A stretch of 64,000 nt of DNA from Paenibacillus chondroitinus NBRC 15376 (GTDB lineage: Bacteria > Bacillota > Bacilli > Paenibacillales > NBRC-103111): positions 1 through 64,000 of the forward strand of contig NZ_BILW01000004.1 of NCBI RefSeq assembly GCF_004000765.1, given 5' to 3'. The position numbers and the translations under genes are program-made. Each line of letters opens with the position of its first letter. Position 1 is the first letter of the stretch. Shown here piece after piece: positions 25,934 through 33,934 of the stretch. The notes beneath the pieces are model-generated. The model was not told the origin of the DNA and did no database searches. It was given only the letters and a program-made list of their open reading frames with translations.

Positions 25934-27436
25934 ATGACGAACTTAGAGCATAAACGCCTGGCGCCAACATTGGCAGTGGTTGATTTGGACAGTTTACTTA
26001 GTTATTACCAGAAACAGATGAGAGAAGAAGCGTATTTGTACTTGCAAAAAAGGGGCATCACCGAGGAGACCGCTCAATTATTCCGGATCGGTTTTGAAAT
26101 CGGAAAAATTGGGTTCTACGTCGATCAGAATCAGTTAGGCGATTATTTTGAGCATCGCGTGATCCTGCCAATCCGTAATTACGACGGTGAGATTGTCGAC
26201 TTAATCGGACGCTCAATTGACAATAAGGAGCCGAAATACAAGGCTTTGTACGGGGTTGATCAATACCTTTTTAATTACTCCGCCTTGGAAGATTCCGATG
26301 AAGTTATTTTGTGCAGCGGCATTTTCGATGTGCTTTCTCTTGCGCAGGCCAAAGTCCCGGCTGTTTGTGTGCCGGATTATGGGATATTTAAAGAACATCA
26401 TCTCTCCCTTTTTACGGGAAAACGCGTCTATATTTGTATGGGGAACGATGAGTATGGACGGAGAGAGTCTACAAGGATTGAATCTGTTCTGAGAGAGCAG
26501 GGGAACGAAACCTACATTATCTCTTTACCTGAGACTATTCGCGACATCAATGACCTGTTCGTCAGAGCTCAGAACCCGGTTGAGGCTCTCCTGGGGCTCG
26601 TGAATCAATCTGTTGAAGAGTCTATGTTGGCTCCCGTAGCGCCGGATATCAAGAATAGCACGGTTTATTTGGAAGAATATATGAAGAGATTCCGCGGGCA
26701 AGTAGCCTCGATCCGAACGGGCTTTGATAAGCTGGACACGCTCCTATTCGGCGGTTTTGGCAATGGACTGTACCTTCTTGCAGGGTCAGGATCCATTGGC
26801 AAAAGCATGCTGCTGAAACAAATGGCTGATCATATCGCACTTGAAGAAACACCGGTCATCTTTGTTTCCTGGGACATGACGAATTTCGAATTGTGGTCCC
26901 GCAGCATTGCGCGGATTATCGGTGTAGCGCCGCAGAAAGTGCTAGGAGGAAAAATAGATCCCGAACAAGTAGCTGAGGCGAATAAGCAGTACGGTAAGAT
27001 TAGTAAAATGCTATGGATGCTTGAGTGTACGATGAGTACAACGCTGGATCAAGTAGCTGCTAATATTGAGCGTATCGCCGTCATTGTGGGCAAGGAGCCC
27101 GTCATTTTCATTGATCATTTGCAACGAATTCCGATGGGCGAAGCCGCGGCGGCCTTAACTTGGCAGCAGCAGCAAGCGGCTATCGCGTTTACGCTTAAGC
27201 AATGGTCCCGCGAATGGGATTGCCCGATTATCGCAGCTACCGCACTGGAGTTAGGTCAAGATAACGTTCCAGACCGGGTGCAAGCTTCCGCGGATGTCGT
27301 GATGATCATGCAGCCTGTAGCATCGGATGTGGAAGGCCAACAGGCGATATCGCTTGCATTAACGAAAAACCGAAATGGCACAATAGGGAATATCCCTCTT
27401 GTTTTCCATAATGATTGCGCGCTCTTTACGGAATAA
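25934..27436 (+). CDS. Primase-helicase-like protein: degenerate Toprim plus DnaB-type ATPase
   Basis: This 500-residue protein joins a DnaG-like N-terminal part (YLQKRGITEETAQLFRIGFE near residue 36; HRVILPIRNYDGEIVDLIGR near 74) and a Toprim-like region (about 122-200) to a RecA-fold ATPase of the DnaB C-terminal type (about 245-500). The ATPase has a Walker A at about 284-291 (GSGSIGKS), the TGFDKLD entry motif and FIDHLQRI as Walker B. The Toprim acids are eroded: the usual Glu of VEG is Ser128 (LCSG) and the first Asp of DxD is Gly170 (GND). There is no zinc-binding domain. Primer synthesis is therefore doubtful while DNA-dependent ATPase/helicase activity is plausible. The ATG at 25934 follows GGGGGAG. 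Neighbours are mecA and prsW, not phage genes. Confidence 0.8.
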   Translation: MTNLEHKRLAPTLAVVDLDSLLSYYQKQMREEAYLYLQKRGITEETAQLFRIGFEIGKIGFYVDQNQLGDYFEHRVILPIRNYDGEIVDLIGRSIDNKEPKYKALYGVDQYLFNYSALEDSDEVILCSGIFDVLSLAQAKVPAVCVPDYGIFKEHHLSLFTGKRVYICMGNDEYGRRESTRIESVLREQGNETYIISLPETIRDINDLFVRAQNPVEALLGLVNQSVEESMLAPVAPDIKNSTVYLEEYMKRFRGQVASIRTGFDKLDTLLFGGFGNGLYLLAGSGSIGKSMLLKQMADHIALEETPVIFVSWDMTNFELWSRSIARIIGVAPQKVLGGKIDPEQVAEANKQYGKISKMLWMLECTMSTTLDQVAANIERIAVIVGKEPVIFIDHLQRIPMGEAAAALTWQQQQAAIAFTLKQWSREWDCPIIAATALELGQDNVPDRVQASADVVMIMQPVASDVEGQQAISLALTKNRNGTIGNIPLVFHNDCALFTE

Positions 27437-27531
27437 ATCATAGAAAAGTCAATTCAAAATGACTATAATGGAATGTAAAATGACTGTACTGAGGGTACTT
27501 CATAACTTCTAGCATAAGGGGGAAGCCGCAT

Positions 27532-28227
27532 TTGCAAATACTACCGATTGTTCTTGCAGCCGTAGCCCCAGGCCTCTCACTGCTTGCCTATTTTTATCTA
27601 AAAGATAAATACGAAACGGAACCCATCCATTTGGTTATCCGCATGTTCTTATTTGGTGTGCTGCTTGTATATCCGACTATGGTGCTTCAAAATGCTTTGG
27701 TTCAAGAATTTGGCGAGGGAACTTTTATTTCATCGTTTCTCCTTTCCGGGGGCATTGAAGAGTTCATGAAATGGTTCGTTCTGTATCATCTGATCTTCAG
27801 ACATGAAGCATTTGATGAACCCTATGACGGTATCGTATACGCGGTTGCGGTAAGCTTGGGTTACGCGACATTAGAAAATATCATTTACGCATTTTTAAAT
27901 GCAGCATCCTTCTCTGCGCTAATGATTCGCGCTTTGCTGCCGGTTTCGGCGCATGCGCTGTTCGGGGTTATGATGGGGTATTACTTGGGGAAAGCCAAAT
28001 TCGTTCCTAACAAAGCCCAAAAGTACCTGTGGTTCTCGCTTCTGCTGCCCATCTTCTGGCATGGATTGTTTGATTACATTTTGCTCTTTTTTAAATCCAA
28101 CTGGATCTGGGTCATGATTCCGGTTATGACATTTCTATGGATTCGGACGATTTGGCGGGTTGACCGGGCGAATGCGCATTCGCCATTACGCGTCGCATCA
28201 GCAGATGAGAAGATTAAAATGAGTTAA
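27532..28227 (+). CDS. prsW: Intramembrane protease PrsW
   Basis: PrsW is a multi-pass membrane protease that in B. subtilis makes the first cut in the anti-sigma factor RsiW, releasing SigW. The catalytic signature EExxK is GIEEFMKWF with Glu76, Glu77 and Lys80. Further family motifs are HEAFDEPYDGIVYAVAVSLG and HALFGVMMGYYLG. About eight hydrophobic segments are visible. The start is a TTG at 27532 behind AAGGGGGA. Length is 231 residues. In B. subtilis sleB-ypeB follow prsW; here a small zinc-ribbon gene and ypeB follow, with no sleB. Confidence 0.9.
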   Translation: MQILPIVLAAVAPGLSLLAYFYLKDKYETEPIHLVIRMFLFGVLLVYPTMVLQNALVQEFGEGTFISSFLLSGGIEEFMKWFVLYHLIFRHEAFDEPYDGIVYAVAVSLGYATLENIIYAFLNAASFSALMIRALLPVSAHALFGVMMGYYLGKAKFVPNKAQKYLWFSLLLPIFWHGLFDYILLFFKSNWIWVMIPVMTFLWIRTIWRVDRANAHSPLRVASADEKIKMS

Positions 28228-28297
28228 TTTGGGCAATAATGGACTGTATAGAACGTGATTCCTGGCTCATAGGCTCGGAAGTACCGGGAGGGTGTAC

Positions 28298-28453
28298 ATG
28301 TCCATAACACGAGTGAAAGTAAAGATCCGCTGTAGACAATGCGGGGAAAAGTTCGTGCTGAAAGGTAAAAGAGAAAAAGGTAAAATCGAAACGGGATTCA
28401 GGCAATGTATTTGCAGCAATGAGCATGACTTTGAAATAGAGACGGATGAATAA
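28298..28453 (+). CDS. Small zinc-ribbon-like protein (51 residues)
   Basis: A short gene with ATG at 28298 behind GGGAGGG (28287-28293) and TAA at 28451-28453. It encodes a 51-residue basic protein with two cysteine pairs, CRQC at 12-15 and CIC at 37-39, plus a following His, which looks like a minimal zinc-binding fold. It is immediately followed by a hairpin terminator, which supports its being a real transcription unit. It lies between prsW and ypeB, where B. subtilis has sleB. Function unknown. Confidence 0.68.
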   Translation: MSITRVKVKIRCRQCGEKFVLKGKREKGKIETGFRQCICSNEHDFEIETDE

Positions 28454-28455
28454 CG

Positions 28456-28487
28456 AGAGGCCATTCTTTACGAATAGGCCTCTTTTT
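28456..28487 (+). terminator. Terminator after the small zinc-ribbon gene
   Basis: AGAGGCC and GGCCTCT form a 7-bp stem extended by ATTC/GAAT pairing, followed by TTTTT. Confidence 0.8.
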
Positions 28488-28562
28488 GTTGTCAATCTTG
28501 TATAAACCTGTCTATCCGCGCAAAAACTAAGCGCAAGTTTAGGGGATGAAAGGGGTATTCAC

Positions 28563-29936
28563 GTGTATAAAAGATTGAGCATTGTCATGTTTCCATTTTT
28601 ATTAGTTGCCTTAATCGGTGCATCGGTTTGGGGCTACTTGGAGCATCAGGAGAAAAATACGATTTTGATTAAAGCAGAGAACCAATATCAGCGTGCGTTC
28701 CATGATCTCTCCTTCCATATGGATAAGCTGCATACGGAGCTTGGAAACACACTTGCTGTTAATTCGACGGCGGAGCCATCATACCGCAAAGGTCTTGTAA
28801 ATGTATGGCGGTTGACCAGCCAGGCTCAAAGTGACATTACACAGCTTCCGTTAACACTGCTGCCTTTCAACAAGACCGAGGACTTCTTAGCGAATATGGC
28901 GAATTATTCCTACCGGATGTCCGTTCGCGACATGACCAAGCAGCCTTTAACGGAAACGGAAATAAAAACGCTAAGTTCGCTTTACGATCATTCCGCTGAG
29001 ATTACGAAGGAAATACGTGGGGTTCAGGATAAAGTAATGACGAACAATTTGCGTTGGATGGACGTGGAAATGGCCTTGGCTTCCGAAAATGAAGTGCATG
29101 ATAATGCCATCATTGACGGCTTTTCCATCGTTGATAAAAAAGTTGGCGCCTACGAGGAGTTGAATTGGGGCCCAGGCAGTATGGGCATGCTTTCCCAGAA
29201 AAAAATAAGCATGCTGTCCGGCAATGAGATGACAGCAGATCAAATTAAGCAAAAGGCAGCTCAATTCCTGGGGCAAGCCGACACGGCCAATATGCAAGTC
29301 GTAGAAAACGGCGGGAATACGCCTGAGAATAAGAGCTTTAGCGTGGTGGTTCCGAGCGGAACGAAAGGCGCCGACAGTGCGCAAATGGATTATACGAAAA
29401 AAGGAGGCCATTTGATTTATTTCATGAAGCCTCGTGATGTCAAAGAGTCGAAGTTTGATCTTAGACAAGCCCGCGATATCGCGAATGAGTTCTTGGATCA
29501 GCATGAATACAAAGATATGAGTGCAGTTAGCTATGATCAATATCAAAACATCGCGAATATTATTTTCGCTAAACGTGAGAAAGATGTTACCATTTATCCG
29601 CAGCAAATCAGCGTAAAAGTTGCGCTGGACACGCTCGAAGTGATCGGACTTCAAGCGACGGATTATATTTATGGCCAAGTCCAGCGGAATATTGGGCAAC
29701 CCAAAATTACAGCGGCTGAAGCTCGGAAACAACTTAGTCCGAATATGAAAGTGACGGGGGAATCTCTCGCTATCATCAAAAATGATCTGGATGAAGAGGT
29801 TCTCTGCCATGAATTTATCGGGAAAATGAACAATAATCTATATCGTGTTTTTATCAATGCTGATTTGGGAATGGAAGAAAAAATCGAGACGATTCGCCCG
29901 GATCAAGCACAAGCTGCGGCAAATAAAACAACATAA
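28563..29936 (+). CDS. ypeB: Germination protein YpeB
   Basis: YpeB is a spore inner-membrane protein that stabilises and regulates the cortex-lytic enzyme SleB. It has an N-terminal membrane helix (IVMFPFLLVALIGASVWGYL), a long helical domain, and C-terminal PepSY-like repeats (around residues 220-450, for example ITAAEARKQLSPNMKVTGESLAIIK). Length is 457 residues. The start is a GTG at 28563 after GAAAGGGG. Its usual partner gene sleB is not directly upstream, which is atypical; sleB may be elsewhere in the genome. A terminator follows and the PilZ gene comes next. Confidence 0.92.
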   Translation: MYKRLSIVMFPFLLVALIGASVWGYLEHQEKNTILIKAENQYQRAFHDLSFHMDKLHTELGNTLAVNSTAEPSYRKGLVNVWRLTSQAQSDITQLPLTLLPFNKTEDFLANMANYSYRMSVRDMTKQPLTETEIKTLSSLYDHSAEITKEIRGVQDKVMTNNLRWMDVEMALASENEVHDNAIIDGFSIVDKKVGAYEELNWGPGSMGMLSQKKISMLSGNEMTADQIKQKAAQFLGQADTANMQVVENGGNTPENKSFSVVVPSGTKGADSAQMDYTKKGGHLIYFMKPRDVKESKFDLRQARDIANEFLDQHEYKDMSAVSYDQYQNIANIIFAKREKDVTIYPQQISVKVALDTLEVIGLQATDYIYGQVQRNIGQPKITAAEARKQLSPNMKVTGESLAIIKNDLDEEVLCHEFIGKMNNNLYRVFINADLGMEEKIETIRPDQAQAAANKTT

Positions 29937-29943
29937 AGTCGAA

Positions 29944-29990
29944 AAAGAGAAGGGGGTTCGAGCAGATTCGAGCCCATCTTCTTTTTTTTG
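29944..29990 (+). terminator. Terminator after ypeB
   Basis: AAGA..GGGTTCGA and TTCGAGCCC..TCTT form an imperfect stem followed by about eight T residues, ending just before the PilZ gene's own promoter region. Confidence 0.75.
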
Positions 29991-30051
29991 CTATTCAAAT
30001 AAGAGCGGCGTGGTTATAATTGTGTCATCATATGTTTCGGAGGTGCAGGGA

Positions 30052-30705
30052 TTGCTGCCCAAGGTTAACCAAATTTTACATATACAAGTCAACAGTATTG
30101 ATGATGAAGAATCCAGGATTGAATACAAAGCCAGAATCGCCGATGTAACGGACAGCTCAATCCTGATAGAAATTCCTATGAATGAGCAGACGGGCCGTCT
30201 CAAGAAGCTGTATTATGGCGATGAGTTGAACACCTTCTATATTGCACAAGGCGGTGTGAAACATTACTTCACAACATCGGTTACCGGGTTTCGGGAAGAC
30301 GTGTTACGGTTGGTCGAACTTCATAAGCCCGAACCGGAAGCTATTACGCAAGTCCAACGCCGAAGTTTTCTAAGGGTGCCGGCCGAACTGGAAATTGCGG
30401 TCAAAGTGTCTGACCAGATTCAATTTATCGGCGTGACGGACGATGTTGGAGGTGGCGGCATCTCGATGGAATATGACGGCCAAATTCCGCTTGGCATCAA
30501 CACGGTTATTTCTTGCTGGCTGCTCGTTCCTTACAAGAACGGCAATATTGAGCATATTCCATTTAACGGCGAAGTTGTGCGCGTCAAGCAATTGGAAACC
30601 GGCAAGCAGCTTGCCATGGTCCGATTTGTTGAAATTTTGGACAGGGAGCGCCAGAAACTGATTCGTTTTTGTTTTGAGCGCCAGATGGATTTCCGCAAAA
30701 GATAG
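30052..30705 (+). CDS. ypfA: PilZ-domain protein YpfA (flagellar brake type)
   Basis: YpfA/YcgR-type proteins bind cyclic di-GMP and slow flagellar rotation. The N-terminal part is the YcgR-N-like beta domain and the PilZ domain starts near residue 100. The first binding motif is intact (QRRSFLRVP, RxxxR type). The second, normally (D/N)xSxxG, reads DVGGGG, so the serine is a glycine. The start is a TTG at 30052, eight bases from GGAGG (30039-30043), giving 217 residues; upstream in-frame sequence overlaps the ypeB terminator. A TATAAT at 30015-30020 may be its -10 element. It lies between ypeB and ypfB as in B. subtilis. Confidence 0.88.
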   Translation: MLPKVNQILHIQVNSIDDEESRIEYKARIADVTDSSILIEIPMNEQTGRLKKLYYGDELNTFYIAQGGVKHYFTTSVTGFREDVLRLVELHKPEPEAITQVQRRSFLRVPAELEIAVKVSDQIQFIGVTDDVGGGGISMEYDGQIPLGINTVISCWLLVPYKNGNIEHIPFNGEVVRVKQLETGKQLAMVRFVEILDRERQKLIRFCFERQMDFRKR

Positions 30706-30766
30706 TAGTGGGATCCTTTGATGAAGTCAAAACTCTCTCAACTTGCAGGCATGAGAGTAGGCTCGT

Positions 30767-31039
30767 ATGGGTATACTACCAGACAATATGCCTATTCGAG
30801 CAGGTGAGAAGCTCTTGTCCAACGATCGGGAAGCGAAGTCCTATGAGCAGCTGTTTATCCTCTTTTCTGCGAAAGTAGAAAAGGTCATTATTCGAACAAC
30901 TCTCGTATGTTTTATCGTGCTTATTTGTGTGCAGTTATTGCTCCAAATCCCTTATGTACGCAAGCATTTTACGCGGGTTGAACCCCTGGAAGGCAAGCCT
31001 TATATGCTGCCTCAAAATGCTAAGGGAGAGCGCTCTTAA
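30767..31039 (+). CDS. ypfB: Small membrane protein YpfB-like (DUF5359 type)
   Basis: A 90-residue protein with one central membrane helix (TTLVCFIVLICVQLLLQIPYV) and a short basic C-terminal tail. Position between ypfA and cmk matches B. subtilis ypfB, and size and layout agree. The ATG at 30767 has only a weak ribosome-binding site (GAGAGTAGG); the ATG at 30788 is an alternative. Function unknown. Confidence 0.75.
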   Translation: MGILPDNMPIRAGEKLLSNDREAKSYEQLFILFSAKVEKVIIRTTLVCFIVLICVQLLLQIPYVRKHFTRVEPLEGKPYMLPQNAKGERS

Positions 31040-31074
31040 GCAGGCTGGGTTGCAATCTATTATGCGTCCAAGTT

Positions 31075-31103
31075 TTGCATATACCTAGGTAGTGTGATAT
31101 AAT
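31075..31103 (+). promoter_or_regulatory. Promoter upstream of cmk
   Basis: TTGCAT (31075-31080), a 17-base spacer and TATAAT (31098-31103) form a good sigma-A promoter about 70 bases before the cmk start. A CAGGCAGTGCCTG palindrome follows at about 31116-31128. Confidence 0.7.
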
Positions 31104-31178
31104 TTTAATCGATTAGCAGGCAGTGCCTGCTTTTTTGTTCGTAAGGTATTGTGGAGTATCGTTGGGAGGAACAGCAGC

Positions 31179-31862
31179 TTGGATAAGTTCAATATTGCCA
31201 TTGATGGACCTGCTGGTGCCGGTAAAAGTACCATTGCTCGGCTTGTTGCCAGAGCACTTGGATTCGTTTACGTGGATACAGGGGCCATGTATCGGGCAGT
31301 AACATGGAAAGTACAGCAAGAAGGGCTGCTACCTGATCAAGAGGCAGAAGTGGCTGCTTTGGCCAATCGTATGAAGATTGAGCTCATTCCTGGAGAAGAG
31401 GGTCAACAAGTTTTTGTCGATGGCGTCGATGTGACGAAAGCAATCCGTACGACTGCCATTACAGATCATGTTTCCCAAATTGCCAGTTATGGCGCGATAC
31501 GCGAGCTGCTGGTCAATTTGCAGAAACAAATGACGATTTCTAAAGGCGTTGTTATGGATGGCCGGGATATCGGTACTCATGTGATGCCGGATGCAGAAAT
31601 CAAGGTGTTTCTGACAGCCAGCGTGAAGGAACGCGCAGAGCGACGCTTCAAAGAGATGCAAAGCAGCGGTACTTGTACACTGACGCTCTCCGAGCTTGAA
31701 CAGGACATCGCTCGTAGGGACCAATTGGACCAAGATCGAGAGATTTCTCCGCTCAGACGTGCTCATGACGCTGTGTTGATGGACAGTACCTCAATGACAA
31801 TCGAAGAAGTTGTGGACGAGATACTTGGGCTTTGTAAAGACAAAGTCGGAGGTGGCAAATAA
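31179..31862 (+). CDS. cmk: Cytidylate kinase
   Basis: Cmk phosphorylates CMP and dCMP. It has the nucleotide-binding P-loop DGPAGAGKST (residues 7-16), the substrate motif VYVDTGAMYRAVTW, MDGRDIGTHV, and the C-terminal REISPLRRAHDAV. The start is a TTG at 31179, eight bases behind GGGAGGA; the upstream in-frame ATG at 31149 has no site. Length is 227 residues. plsC starts two bases after its stop, so the two are in one operon. Confidence 0.94.
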   Translation: MDKFNIAIDGPAGAGKSTIARLVARALGFVYVDTGAMYRAVTWKVQQEGLLPDQEAEVAALANRMKIELIPGEEGQQVFVDGVDVTKAIRTTAITDHVSQIASYGAIRELLVNLQKQMTISKGVVMDGRDIGTHVMPDAEIKVFLTASVKERAERRFKEMQSSGTCTLTLSELEQDIARRDQLDQDREISPLRRAHDAVLMDSTSMTIEEVVDEILGLCKDKVGGGK

Positions 31863-31863
31863 G

Positions 31864-32445
31864 ATGCTATATCGCATCGGCAGGGCCTTGTTTCGCTGCT
31901 TTTTTACCTTGTTTTTCCGGTTGCGTGCCATCGGTATGGAAAATGTCCCTAAACATGGTGCAGTAGTGCTTTGCGGCAATCATACAAGTTTATTGGATCC
32001 TCCATTATTAGGAACACCGCTCAAACGTATGGTACATTTTATGGCGAAAGCCGAACTCTTCGACATTCCTGTTCTGGGCGCGGTTATTTCAAAAGTAGGC
32101 GCTTTTCCAGTTAAACGCGGTGGCGTAAGCAGAGATTCGATCCGCCTCGCGGTGCAATTGCTCCGTGATGGCAATATGTTAGGCGTTTTCCCGGAAGGCT
32201 CGCGTAATAACGCTGGGGGAATGGGCAAGAAGGGCGCTGCTTCTCTTGCATTGAAATCCGGAGCTGCTGTCGTTCCTGTGGCAATTGTTGGTACTTATTC
32301 TTTATTCCGCCGCATGACCATTGTGTACGGCAAACCGCTTGATTTGAGTGCTTACGCGGGAGCCAGCTCAGAAGATTTGGAGCTCGCGACGGAAGCCATT
32401 ATGAAAGAAATTCGCCGCTTACACAGTACATATAGCAAGGCATAG
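31864..32445 (+). CDS. plsC: 1-acyl-sn-glycerol-3-phosphate acyltransferase
   Basis: PlsC acylates lysophosphatidic acid to phosphatidic acid at the membrane. The acyltransferase motifs are NHTSLLDP (HX4D with His40 and Asp45), the KRGGVSRD region and FPEGSRNNAG (the glycerol-phosphate-binding FPEG box). A hydrophobic N-terminus (FRCFFTLFFRLRAIG) anchors it. The ATG at 31864 is preceded by GGAGGTGG inside the cmk end. Length is 193 residues. Operon with cmk. Confidence 0.92.
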   Translation: MLYRIGRALFRCFFTLFFRLRAIGMENVPKHGAVVLCGNHTSLLDPPLLGTPLKRMVHFMAKAELFDIPVLGAVISKVGAFPVKRGGVSRDSIRLAVQLLRDGNMLGVFPEGSRNNAGGMGKKGAASLALKSGAAVVPVAIVGTYSLFRRMTIVYGKPLDLSAYAGASSEDLELATEAIMKEIRRLHSTYSKA

Positions 32446-32592
32446 GCCACATGTATGGAAATGAAAGCTTGGAATTATACTATCTTCAAAAGCGAATGAT
32501 GATTGTTTTGTTTGAAACAGAGTAGAAGCTTACATACTGCTTTGTGACTTATAAATTATTTTTGTTGGTTGTAATTAGAGGAGGCTAATCTC

Positions 32593-33903
32593 ATGTCAGA
32601 TGAAGTAAAAGTTCAAGATCAAACGCAAGAAGCTCAAGAAACAGCCGTATCGCAAGCAGAAGCGGAGCATGCCATGAACAATGTTGCTGTGCTGAAGAAA
32701 GGCGCTACCGTGAAAGGCAAAATCGTTAAGGTAGACGCAGATCAAGCCTTCGTGGATATCGGTTACAAATACGATGGTGTTATTCCGGTTCGCGAACTGT
32801 CTTCCGTAAGCTTGGAAGATGCTGGTCAAGCGGTGCAGCTTGGACAAGAAGTTGAGTTGAAAGTTGTTTCCATCAACGATGCGAAAGAAACATTGGTTCT
32901 TTCCAAACGTGTTGTAGACAGCGAAAAAGCTTGGGAAACGCTACAAGGCCAACTGGAAAGCAAAGAAATTATCGAAGCTTCCGTAGCTGAAGTGGTAAAA
33001 GGCGGTTTGGTTGTGGATATCGGCGTGCGCGGTTTCGTACCTGCTTCCATGGTTGAGCGTCAATTCGTTGAAGATTTCTCCTCCTACAAAGGCCGCACAT
33101 TGCGTCTTCGTGTGAAAGAAATCGATCGCGAGAAAAACAAAGTCATCCTTTCCCAAAAAGATGTATTGGATGAAGAATTCGAAGCAAACAAAAAGAAAAT
33201 CATCGAAGGTTTGCAAGTTGGACAAGTTCTGGATGGAACGGTTCAACGCTTGACACAATTCGGTGCATTTATCGATATCGGTGGCATCGACGGTTTGGTA
33301 CACATTTCCGAGCTTGCTTGGCACCATGTAGATCAAGCTTCTGACGTTGTAAAAGAAGGCGACAAAGTTAAAGTGCAAATCCTTAAACTTGACCCGTCCA
33401 ACGACAAAATCAGCCTAAGCATCAAAGCTACACAAGCTGGCCCTTGGTCCAATGTGGAGAATGATTTCAAAGCTGGCGATATCGTAACAGGTACAGTGAA
33501 ACGTCTTGCTGCATTTGGCGCATTCGTTGAAGTGGCTCCTGGTGTTGAGGGTCTTGTGCATATTTCTCAAATCGCACACCGTCACATTGGAACACCACAT
33601 GAAGTATTGAAAGAAGGCCAAGAAGTTCAAGTGAAAATCTTGGAAATCAATGCTTCCGAGAAACGCGTTAGCCTAAGCATCAAAGAAACAGAAGAAGCAC
33701 CTGAAGCTCCTGCTGGCGCAGCTGCTCCGTCCGCTGCGAAACCGGAAAGAGAAAGACAGCCAAGAGGCGACCGTGACCGCGGAAACAGCGCTAGCCATCA
33801 GAAAGAAATCGCTGGCAACGAGAACGTTTCTCTTAGCAACCAAGGTTTGTCCATGACACTTGGCGAGCGTTTCGGCGACAAATTGGCTAAATTTAAAAAA
33901 TAA
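32593..33903 (+). CDS. ypfD: S1-domain RNA-binding protein YpfD (RpsA-like)
   Basis: A 436-residue protein with four S1 repeats (about residues 30-100, 115-185, 200-270 and 285-355) of the ribosomal-protein-S1-like family found in Firmicutes. Typical repeat sequences are GVIPVRELS, GFVPASMVE, GLVHISELAWHHV and GLVHISQIAHRHI. The last 75 residues are low-complexity, basic and Ala/Pro-rich. The ATG at 32593 follows AGAGGAGG. Firmicute homologues bind RNA but do not fully replace the six-repeat E. coli S1. Codon use is highly biased, which suggests strong expression. Confidence 0.92.
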   Translation: MSDEVKVQDQTQEAQETAVSQAEAEHAMNNVAVLKKGATVKGKIVKVDADQAFVDIGYKYDGVIPVRELSSVSLEDAGQAVQLGQEVELKVVSINDAKETLVLSKRVVDSEKAWETLQGQLESKEIIEASVAEVVKGGLVVDIGVRGFVPASMVERQFVEDFSSYKGRTLRLRVKEIDREKNKVILSQKDVLDEEFEANKKKIIEGLQVGQVLDGTVQRLTQFGAFIDIGGIDGLVHISELAWHHVDQASDVVKEGDKVKVQILKLDPSNDKISLSIKATQAGPWSNVENDFKAGDIVTGTVKRLAAFGAFVEVAPGVEGLVHISQIAHRHIGTPHEVLKEGQEVQVKILEINASEKRVSLSIKETEEAPEAPAGAAAPSAAKPERERQPRGDRDRGNSASHQKEIAGNENVSLSNQGLSMTLGERFGDKLAKFKK

Positions 33904-33934
33904 GTGATACTTGGATTTTAGGGGGACCAAAGGA

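Noticed and set aside
28490..28562. Sigma-G promoter for ypeB (GTATAA with downstream AAAACTAA)
   Set aside because: The -35-like GTATA is present, but the -10 match and spacing are poor, so I did not annotate it.
28971..29810. 279-residue minus-strand open frame opposite ypeB
   Set aside because: The complementary strand encodes a clear YpeB with RBS and flanking terminators; the reverse translation has no recognisable motif.
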